Shown here piece by piece: positions 22,921 through 31,639 of a DNA stretch of 64,000 bases. The position numbers and the translations under genes were made by a program. Source of the stretch: Niebla homalea (taxonomy: Eukaryota; Ascomycota; Lecanoromycetes; Lecanorales; Ramalinaceae); NCBI GenBank assembly GCA_019925105.1, contig JAHGAU010000016.1:186001-250000 (forward strand). Direction: 5' to 3'. The notes beneath the pieces were generated by a model, which saw nothing but the letters and a program-made list of their open reading frames with translations, did not search any database and was not told the DNA's origin. Numbering within the stretch: the stretch's first letter is position 1; each line of letters opens with the position of its first letter.

Positions 22921-23403
22921 ATGCGGTCTTTCCACTCCTTTGGGTCGCTGATTACGCTGGTTATCTTCTCTACCTGCCTAGATGCTCGTGTGCTTAACAT
23001 TTTCTCCTCACTCTTGGAGCCCCATCAACAGCCTGGTATGATTGGAAAACGTCAACAGCCGGGTGTGGTAGCAACAGATGTATTCCTCCGTCGAGCGTTC
23101 CACAGTGGTAGGTTGATTGGTTGTACTTGTATCCCTCCCAGCTAATACGTATCCGCAGCTGTTGTCGTTGGCAGATTCCTCTATATTGATGGTGGCCAAT
23201 TCTCATATGAGAGCAATGGAAGCACTGTTTACCAATATTGTGTGTCTGGAAGCACGTTCGAAGAAATATGACTTACTCACTATATCTCAGCTGATGCAAC
23301 TCTATCCCTTGACCTTTCAAAAGCCTGGATAAATGCAACCGCCGTACTCAAGCCGACAACCAAGCCCTCTGATACTCCTAATCTACCACCTAGGAACTTA
23401 TAG
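22921..23403 (+). pseudogene. Kelch-repeat cell-surface protein, truncated (first 3 exons)
   Basis: Exons 22921-23107, 23159-23239 and 23291-23403 are separated by two 51-bp introns (GTAGGT..CGCAG with GCTAATAC branch site; GTGTGT..CTCAG). The join is in phase and gives 126 aa. Residues 1-22 look like a signal peptide (hydrophobic LITLVIFSTC). The family-defining start of fungal kelch wall proteins follows: VVVGRFLYIDGGQFSYE, TVYQYSDATLSLDLSKAW and KPSDTPNLPP. Family members continue with several kelch blades and a C-terminal membrane segment. Here the sequence stops right after the conserved TPNLPP, at TAG 23401, where an NLR fragment of opposite strand begins. It is a truncated gene with an intact promoter and splice sites. 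Confidence 0.7.
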
Positions 23404-23815
23404 GGAATCTGAAGGAGTTGCTTTTTGAGCCCGACGGTAGTTGAAATTGTCATAAGGCCGCTATTCCTGAAGATGTTTTGCATTGTGGCAACGTGCTCTT
23501 CGTTAGCTTTAACCATAGCAGATTCAAAGTCGGAGAAACATAAGTATGTTGCACAAATCACTGCCAGGCGATATTCAGCCTGAACGTTGATAAATTAGTA
23601 ATCCGCCAGATGAGGCGATGAAAGGCCATCTGATTCGACTAGGAAGGGATTCATATGAGATCCATCTTGAACAGCCGGATGTAAGAGGTGTTGGCGAACC
23701 GTGTGATGTGCGAAACGGACCCGATTATCCTGATCTCGGATGATGAGTCCGCGACATAGTCCGGTCAGCTTCTCCGCGTCCTCAGGGGCAGTTGAAGACG
23801 GGTGGCACAAGGAAT
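23395..23815 (-). pseudogene. STAND/NLR (NACHT-type) gene fragment
   Basis: On the minus strand one frame, broken by a single TAA at 23595-23597, reads LTGLCRGLIIRDQDNRVRF, AHHTVRQHLLHP, then ICATYLCFSDFESAMVK and KKQLLQIPYKFLGG. RFAHHTVRQHLL and ICATYLCFSDFE are the hallmark of the winged-helix segment that follows the NACHT ATPase in fungal NLR-like proteins with ankyrin repeats. These proteins act in self/non-self recognition and programmed cell death. The NACHT domain upstream and the ankyrin repeats downstream are absent. The left edge coincides with the truncation point of the kelch gene; the right edge lies 20 bp from the stop of the SET-MYND gene. Confidence 0.65.
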
Positions 23816-23834
23816 GGATTGGTCGAAGATCTTT

Positions 23835-25368
23835 CTATTTCATCCCCGAACCATTCTTTGAAGCTGTACCTATGACTCGACATACGACCTTGTGCTCTTT
23901 GTAATGAGCGACCTGACACGTCCGCGTACAATAAACCACCGCTTTGCACCTCCCACATAGCATGAAAGGCCCAGAAACCTTGTCGCAATTCGCGCATCGC
24001 GCCAGTGACGACAAATCTCCCCTTCTCCCACGTCCGCTCTCTGCTGCCGCTAATAGATCCTCCGCTCTCTTCCTTGCCAATCTCAACACCCGCTGTTCGC
24101 CCAAGCTGACATGCGCCGCGGCCCATGCGTTCCGTCCCGGAGGGTGGACGCTCGCTGCGAGTTGTTCTTCTAGCGTTTCCAGTTGAGTCCCGAAGTTTTC
24201 CAGAAGACCACAGAATGAGTCAACTAAAAACTGCAGAACTTCCAGCTCATTCGATTCGTTAATTATTCCATCCGTAGCGTCGACTTGTATGACGGAGAGA
24301 TCCGATTCGTCCAATCGCTGGATACGGAGGTATCGAAGGACATTTTTCGGTAGCGGATCGGTGAGAGTGAGGGAGATGGTACAGGTCGAATCGAGTCCAG
24401 CCGATATCCAGAGCTTTTGCTTCTGCTCCCAAAATGGGGCTGTAGGGTGCGTTGAAAGGACCATATCATAGCTGTCGTTGGGATTACTCGATAAGACGAA
24501 GCCATAGAGACGTAAAAGGCGGGTATTCGGAAGGGGACCATAATTGATAAAAACCTAAAAGAATATATCCCATGTTACAACCACAAACCTAGCACCGGCA
24601 GAGAACAAAAAGAACATACCTGATCTCCGACTTTGTAGTCTTTCCCTGCAAGGACCGAGAGATTTCCGGACGAGGCATTGTAGACGTGACACTGCTTAAC
24701 CTCAGAAGAGTGGTTCAGCATATCTGCGAAGGGTGCCAACAATCGAATCGAGTTTCCATCCGGCAGCATAAAATCCATCCCACGACTCCATACAGTGGAG
24801 AGAGCCCACTTATACTAAAATTAAGGGAAATACAGCTTAGCATTTGATTCGTAACATCCATGATACATGTAACACCTACATCTTCGATGGTGAATTTATC
24901 GAGGGGAAAAAGATCTTGATACTGTCCAAAAATTCGCGCGACCAATCCCGCGTAGTCCTCCTCAATCTGTCGCTTTAGCTGCTTCGTTATCGTGTACAGT
25001 GAGGTCCCAGCGCAGACTTCCAATTCGCTCTCGGTAAAAAAGATGCTTGAAGAGTAGCTAGTAGGTAAAGCCGTCACATGGCTTCGCAGGCCATTGTATC
25101 CCGACTTGCGTGATCGGACGAAGAGGATATATGTCGCCAAGATGTCTTCGACAGTCAAGGGCGGCTGCGCAGAGCGAAGGGCTGGGCCCAGAAGGGGATC
25201 AGCATATGCATGTTCGACTGTCCAGAGAATGCCACATGGGATGGTGAGAACCCTTTCTCCTTCCTTATGATACTGCAGTGATCTAACACCACGCCCGGTG
25301 ACCTGAAAATTAGCGAGCTCCAAGTCGTTCAGGCCGAACGCTCCAGATTCTTTTAGCCAGCTTTCCAT
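23835..25368 (-). CDS. SET-MYND protein lysine methyltransferase, 467 aa
   Basis: Exons 25368-24880, 24814-24620 and 24554-23835 with two 65-bp introns (GTAGGT..TTTAG and GTATGT..TTTAG); all joins keep phase and give 467 aa from ATG 25368. The split SET fold is recognisable: GRGVRSLQYHKEGERVL (N-SET), FTIEDYKWALSTVWSRGM across the first junction, then DMLNHS (194-199, cofactor/active-site motif) and INYGPLPNTRLLRLYGF (231-246). This is the SETD3/Rubisco-LSMT layout, followed by a helical substrate-binding region. A MYND zinc finger sits at 415-453 (CX2C, CX2C, CX5C, CX3C, HX3C all present). Such proteins methylate lysines (or histidine, as in SETD3) of cytosolic or ribosomal proteins; the substrate cannot be told. 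Complete and not RIP-damaged. The upstream region is short and shared with a LINE relic. Confidence 0.9.
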
Positions 25369-25514
25369 GGAATCGGATACAGAGGATGGGCAGGGAGATG
25401 TATAAGGGCGGGGACTGCTACTAAAGACAACTCATATGGGGAGGAAAGTAGCCGAGGGATATATCACGTGATACGGCTTGGCAACAAATCCGAACCGATC
25501 AGTGGGGGATCACC

Positions 25515-26172
25515 ATGGAAACTAAGGCGATAGTCTACCCAGGACAATCATCAGGGCAATATCTGATCGAAAGAGCCTTCACGATGTCGAAGCCACTCAG
25601 GGAATCGGGGTGGAACATTCAACTCCATTGGATACCAGCTCACAAAGGCATACTTGAAATGAGGAAGCCGACAAAGCCGTAAAAGAGGCCGCAAGAAGGA
25701 GACCAAGACAACCGTACACATCCCCGTCAGAGGAGATAGAACATCCCGATTACCTTCACCCACAAACAGCCGCGATAAAGACAGTGGTTCGAGACGCCAT
25801 AAAAAAGAAATGGATGAGTCTGGCGAGACGAAACGAGAGGATCCCAACTACGTCGATTCACGCCGGAACCAACGAAGAAGGTTCTAACACTGCATAAGGC
25901 TATCCACCGGTTGATAAGCTCTGTCATCATTAAACTGCGAACAGGCAAAATCGGACCGAGGGATTTTCTGCATGGAAAAAGGTTTCAGGTTTCGAAGGCC
26001 CTCAATGTCCGTGGGGACAGGGGGTGCAGACGGTGCCACATATCCTCATAAGCTGCAGAAATTTCAGAGAAGCAATAGAGAGGATGTGGACAACAGAGTG
26101 GGCATATAGATTTGGCATCCATCATAAATCACGGAAGGTCATAGGCCTCCGCATATTACTCACGGTTCAATA
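25515..26172 (+). pseudogene. LINE RNase H and C-terminal zinc motif relic, not RIP-mutated
   Basis: Plus-strand frames read SGWNIQLHWIPAHKGI, then after a 1-bp deletion NEEADKAVKEAA, AAIKTVVRDAIKKKW and CPWGQGVQTVPHILISC. HWIPAHKGI..GNEEADK is the RNase H segment of Tad/I LINEs, with the His and Asp metal ligands; the rest corresponds to the Cys/His-containing C-terminus. Base composition is ordinary (about half GC), in contrast to the LINEs elsewhere in the window, so it is a different, low-copy or old element. It is broken by a frameshift and several stops. It ends close to the C-terminal end of the DUF3435 gene. Confidence 0.7.
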
Positions 26173-26304
26173 ATTGTTTGAAGCCTAAGCATCCATCATA
26201 TTTTCTGGAACGGTGGGTTTTCCGGCACGTGTGGAGGGCGTTACAGATGCAATAGCGACAATAACATATGAATGTCGCCAGGATCAAAAGCAAAAAGTCT
26301 CAAG

Positions 26305-28293
26305 TCAGAGGGCCCATTTGATATTCTTATCCCAATTGTATAGCTGTAATGCCGAGAGACGACCTTCAACATCTGTCCATCTCAATCCCGTGAAATTCTT
26401 GGCGTGATTTTTGAATCGCATGGGGTCATTCAGTGGATATTCACATTCCTCGTCAACGGGAAGCGGGCAGCTCTGGCCGAGGACACCGTTCTTGGCGGGT
26501 GCACAGCGAGATCAAGTCGTCCACGACGGCGATCTGCCGCTCCAAGTTCCCCCGGCGTTAGCGGACTGCAAAGGGTCGAACAAGGCCCGCGCGATCCGAG
26601 CGCGTTCCTCGAAGGCGTATTCGATCGGGGGCGAACGAGGTTGGACGGGGGGCGGGACGGCCTCGTCGACGGCCACCTGCGCTAGCAAGTCCTGCATGGG
26701 AGCCGCCACGTTGTAGCCCGCCTGTAGTTGCGACTTCAGTGCGCGTCCTTTCTCTTTCAGTGTGCGATCGATTTCTTGTTTGATCTGTTCGTACTCGTCA
26801 TGGATCGGCTGGCCTTTCGCCCGGTAAATGAAGTTGAACCGGTCACGGATCTGTACGAAGAGGTCTTGCTGGCGCCATCGTAGTTCCTGGATGGTTGCGT
26901 CTTGCCGGAGCTCCTGCAGCTGTTGGGCAGAGAGCTCGCGAGGTCGAGGTCGAGGTCGACGAGGGTCGACGGTGCAGCTCATCCGGTGAGAAGCGACAAT
27001 AAAGTCTCCCCGTGACGCAGTGCCCCGGTAGGCCGCTTGGGTGTCGTGGCGGATCATTCGGGACAGGTAGTTGCGTTGGAGGATCGTCGGATTGGCGTGG
27101 TCGAGGACCAGGTTACGCACCGCATCGTTCGAGTTAGGATCGTCTGTTGTGGTCAGTGAACCTTCCCTAGGATTGGGGTTTCTTAGGCTCACCGTCGACT
27201 GTGTTCCCTGTCGCACGACGGAGGCAATACGTGGTCAAGACTTGTACGAATCCAGTTTCTTTACCCAGCCGTTTCACCCATTCCTGATACCGGCCATAGG
27301 GGAGGGCTTCGTGCGCTTCGTATGCTTCGTATGCTTCCTGACCCTGTCCTGGCCTTGCCACGTTCGATACACGGAAGACAGGCTTGTCCTTCATCTCATC
27401 ATGCCACTGGATCGGCTGATTGTTGAGTCCGGCCCGAATCCCGAGTGTGAATATTATTCGAGGGATGATGCCCGGGAAACGGAAGGCTTCGTCATTGCAA
27501 GCGAGAGCGACAATGTGAGAGATCACGTAGGAGATCGGATTGTCGTCCACGAAGAAGGTATATGTCTTCCTGCATTGAAGTCAGGCCATCTTCTCGCCGA
27601 TAGGTGATGGGTTCCCACTTACGGCCGCTTCCGCTTCTGTCGCGATTTGGTCTTCTTCAGGCGAAGGTGGAGCGCCAGAGCCACTTCGCCGCTCCTCTTG
27701 TCTCGCAGCACGAACAGGTCGATGTCGCCGTACGTAATCCCCAGCAGCGCCCCCGGTCGAGAACCGGTGACGGCGGCCAGCAGGAGGAGAGTGGCGACCT
27801 GCACCCGATGGCGTTCGTGTGGGAAAGAATTGGTGTCCGTCACCCAGTGACAGCGGAGCACCTCCAAGAGGTCTTCCGCATCCAGCAACGGTTTGTCCGT
27901 CTCACTGTAATCCAAGCCGTGCTCTTTCGCCAAGGGTCCTCCGATGAACTGGTCCAATCCTGCAAGCTTTCTCTCGTGCTCCTGCATTGAGATCTACGAA
28001 CCTCATAGAGCTTTTGCAATATCAACGGACTAATCCGTCTTCCCGTGTACTTGATGTACACCTGACTGAGCTGGCGCCAGTACATCGTGATGGAGCTGAG
28101 TTTCTTGACGGTGTACTTGTTGCACATCCAGTAGGGGAACTTCATGAGCCTGCCCGTACGAGACTTCTTGAGCGTATGGTACGGGTCGATGTTTACCTCA
28201 CTGCAGTATCTGGAAAGTGTCACAGGTGAGTGGAGGGACTAATAGGAGGTAAAGAGAGCTGCATATTACATACTCTCTCCACAATCTTTCCAT
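26305..28293 (-). pseudogene. DUF3435 tyrosine recombinase (Starship captain-type), frameshifted
   Basis: Minus strand. Exons 28293-28274, 28209-27623, 27569-27193 and 27143 onward; introns 64, 53 and 49 bp (GTATGT, GTAAGT, GTGAGC; CAG acceptors, CACTGAC branch in the last). Recognisable DUF3435 blocks in order: WREYCSEVNIDPYHTL, MYWRQLSQVYIKYTGRR, TGSRPGALLGITYGDIDLF (catalytic Arg), FFVDDNPISYVISHIVALA, TTYCLRRATGNTVD (Arg), LDHANPTILQRNYLSRMI (His and Tyr), then a helical DNA-binding tail. Breaks: one shift at 27982-28001, where a 20-nt GT..AG stretch would restore frame but is too short to be spliced; one in a run of five C at 26549-26553; one near 26455-26470. Catalytic R..R..H..Y are kept. 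Family members mobilise giant Starship elements or are orphan relics. The start at 28293 gives a shorter N-terminus than usual. Confidence 0.8.
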
Positions 28294-29055
28294 CCTGTCC
28301 CTGTGGGATTCCGTAGAGTCCTCTTACAGGCCCCTACAACGACGCTTCATATTCACTCATCTGTAGCTTCGGTTGTAATAGTCGCCTGCAGAGCCATGCT
28401 CCTTCACAGAAAGAGATCTGGACGTGGAGGAAGCGGCTTGGGGGGTGTAATGCAAGACTTTACGGCGGGCCATTGTTGGTCAGACGGAGACTGGGAACGG
28501 TGACACTGTCAGTCGAGCGAGGAAAATTAGGGAAGAGGGACGAGAGAGTAGAGAGGAGAGAGCCTGGAGAGATGCAGGACGAGACAGAGGGACAGGTGCT
28601 ACCTTTTCAATAGCAATGAGCGAGAGGGCCAGAACTGACCCGCAGGTAAAGCCGGACCACCCAAACGGGGAAGAAACCCCCAGTCATCGTGAACCCTTCC
28701 GTCGTCGCAATTCTACTTGCGCTTTGCTTCCCACCTACCGTCCGGACGCTCACGACGCCCTCGCCGAATAGAGGAGCCACCCCAACGATATGTGAACGAC
28801 ATGAAGTTTCGTGGAGGGTGAGAATAATCTACGTACAGGTGCAAGTGCGGCTGTCTTCCGCGATCTGTCTGGGTAGCGCACGTGAGCGAGGCTCAACAGA
28901 ATGCTATTGACATCAAATCATTCTCATTTATAGTTGAGCCCCATTTTCCACTAAGATAGATATGCGCTTTGCCTCGCTTTTCCACGGGTACTAATATCCT
29001 TCCCAAATCCAATATACTTGCCGCTTCGATGTTCTGCTGAGACAATACGATACAG
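28294..29055. other. Intergenic stretch upstream of the DUF3435 relic
   Basis: No gene is recognised. It contains a purine-rich tract at about 28540-28600 (GAGAGG/GACAGAG words). If the captain-type gene still marked the end of an element, its terminus would be expected in this stretch or just beyond; no convincing direct or inverted repeat was found by eye. Confidence 0.45.
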
Positions 29056-31563
29056 TTATTGCTCATTGACGAATAGGCTCTGGTCCCTCTGTCCACCTGT
29101 TTTCTTAGGATCGTGGTTGTTTCTCCAGAGGCTCCGCTCTAAAAGATCCTCAAGATTGCCGAGATGAACGCCCTGAAACAAACTCCACCCAGACGGCTTA
29201 ATTGATTGGACCCCCAGAACCGGTCGTGGCCCCGCAGAGAAAGGGCGGACCCAATCCATGTCTACCGTTACTCGATCAAAGTCGAACGGGTTTTCGACCC
29301 TTATGCCTAATCCTGACACCAGGTCTATTCGCTGACCCTTCGGCATCCTCCCGGGCCACCACCTGTGAGCCGAAAGCGCCGGACTGAATCGGATGACATA
29401 CTTGTCGCCTTGGACGTCGACGATTCGAGCAGGAAGGTAGAGATGCGAAGTGTCAGTAGTATGGTAATGGAATCGGAAATCCGGGTACATGACGGGTGCT
29501 TCAATAGAGTCGCCGATATGGAAGCAACGATAAGGTTGGACGTCGTACCTTTGTACATTTCTTCGCCATGGTCGCCACAGTCGCCGCGAGCCCTTCCCGA
29601 GCTTTATCAACTGCTCTTCGGGAAAGAAGAGGCTACCGCTATCATTCGCTTCCCCTTGACTATCGTCCAGAGCTTGTGTCGTATTAGTTGGACCGTCCCA
29701 ATCGATATACTCTATCTCATCGCCGTCCACCGCCGTGACTCTCGCGTCGTACCAAAATCCGTCGTACTCAATCTGGTTAAACCACAGAATAAGAATCGCA
29801 CCTCGATATATGTACCGCATGGTGTTCTAGCAGAATAATACATACCTGAACCTTTTCGCCAATTTTGGGTGGGTCGGTAAATACCTTCGACGGCCCCAAA
29901 AGGTTATAGTCAAACTCCAATGCAGTAGAAAAGGAGGAATCATCGTCGTCGCGTAATATCTTGTCAAGGGAATTCTTAAGAGGTCTCGTAGAAAACTCGA
30001 TAGCACTCGAACCCACACCCGTCGTGATGATGTACTGCCCCCCGTAACATGCCTTGAACTCGGTGATGTGAAGGTCGCAGCTCCAAGCATGGCCACCTGA
30101 TTTTAGTTCATGTCGAATAGACAATGGAGCGCCGATAGAAATGCCCCCGATCGGACGAACTTGCCTCGAAAGACTCTTACGCTCGATTTGACCAGTCTCA
30201 AGATAGCGTACGTAAACGTGAACGTCTTGAATGGTATCTTTGAAGTAAGTGAAGAGGAGTTCGCTGCTTGAGCCTATGGAGTCTCGTTCGGTAACAATTC
30301 CAAGTTCATCAGATGTTGGAACGGCCACGATTTGGGCAGAGATCCAGCCGACGTGATCGGAAGGGGACTTAATTGCCGCCGGCAATGGAAGATCTCCGGA
30401 TGCCCTTTCACATTCGACAAGTATTCCATAGCCTGCGGATTCGAGGGTTATTCTTCTTAATGCATCAGACAGGGAGGAGTCGTGAAGGACATTGAAGAAG
30501 TTTCGAGGCTTGACATAGCCCTTGTGCAGCGGATCAAGAGCAGATCGGAGAGCAGGAAGCCAGAGAGGCCGGATAGTGGAAAGATAACGCATGTCGTTTG
30601 GATCGATGCGATAGTGAGATCCTTGCTCGCGAACGAGATCGATATTTCTGGGGTCAAAAATTCCAGTTGGTACTTTTTTGAGAACAAAAGACGTTTCGAT
30701 CTCATGTACAAAGCGTGCCCAAGAAACGTACAGCGTCTGTCAATGAATAACGTGTCAATACCTTACTATGCAGCTATATTGGAGTCCAGGAAGGGAAGAC
30801 AGTGAGAAAATCTTGAGCTCCTTACCTCATAGCGAAGAGTAGAGGTACAAAGTTCGTCCTTCTGGAATCGATCCTTCCAGAACGATGCTCCTTCTGGATG
30901 CTGCTCTTGATAATCCTCAACGGCCGACGTGTCGGGACATAGAGTGACCTCTTGCAGTCGTTGTCGAAGGATTTTACATTCCTTCATGAGGTCTCCCACC
31001 ATCAGGTCGATGCTTGCAAATTCCGTGCTGAGGCCCACCTCGAGCAAGTGTTCATGTGCGGTTGGATTTTTCGCGACGGGGGTAGATTCAACGATTCCAC
31101 TTTCACTCGACCGTCTCTGTTGCGTCCTGATGTCGTAGAGAAGCATAATAGACAATGCGCCATATACCTTTTCAAGTTGTTCCGCCTTGCGTTGAATCTC
31201 ATCGAGAAGATCAGGAATCTTGTAGAAAGCCCATAATCGCTTGACATATTTCTTGCCACGTGCCTCTGCCTTCGTAGTCGCAGTGTTCGTCGCAGGGATT
31301 TCGACGCCTAGGGCCTTTGCACATTTTGTATATGATTGTGCAATGCTCTGCACGATATCCACGATCGTCGCAATCTCTGATAGATGGGTCGTAATTATGT
31401 CATCATTCCCGCGATCCTCAAAAAGCTTGCACAAAAGGCGAAGTTTGGTGTTTAACAGGTTGATCTCTTCGGCAGCTTGATTGAACGACTCAAACCGAGC
31501 TTTGATGTCGAGACCCAGATTGATGATGATGTTCAGCGTGGAAATGATATCGAAAGCCGACAT
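29056..31563 (-). CDS. HeLo-like N-terminus plus Tudor/Agenet-like modules, 781 aa
   Basis: Exons 31563-30826, 30736-29846 and 29772-29056; introns 89 bp (GTAAGG..GACAG) and 73 bp (GTATGT..ACCAG). Joins keep phase: 246 + 297 + 238 codons. Residues 1-150 are helical, starting SAFDIISTLNIIINLG with long amphipathic stretches, like the HeLo/SesA-type N-terminal domains of fungal NLRs. About 235-330 contain WARFVHEIETSFVL and RYLSTIRPLWLPALRSALD, with an EF-hand-like DPLHKGYVKPRNF. Three beta-rich segments follow: GWISAQIVAV..VYVRYLETGQIE (375-444), IGEKVQIEYDGFWYDARVTA (539-570) and LYLPARIVDVQGDKYVIRFS (654-673). Their aromatic pattern resembles Tudor/Agenet readers of methylated proteins. No NACHT or kinase domain. 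Undamaged by RIP; its promoter borders a Ty3 relic and MITE. Structure is well supported; function is inference. Confidence 0.75.
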
Positions 31564-31639
31564 AGTGATAGCGGCTAGAGAATTGTAACCTGGTTCTGCC
31601 TGCGCAAGTCGACAAGGCTTTCTAGCTGTGAATCCGGCG

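Noticed and set aside
27071..27990. Long plus-strand frames (178 and 128 residues)
   Set aside because: Antisense to the DUF3435 exons, whose family motifs and introns are clear.
29365..29838. 157-residue plus-strand frame
   Set aside because: Antisense to exon 3 of the HeLo-like/Tudor-like gene; no independent support.
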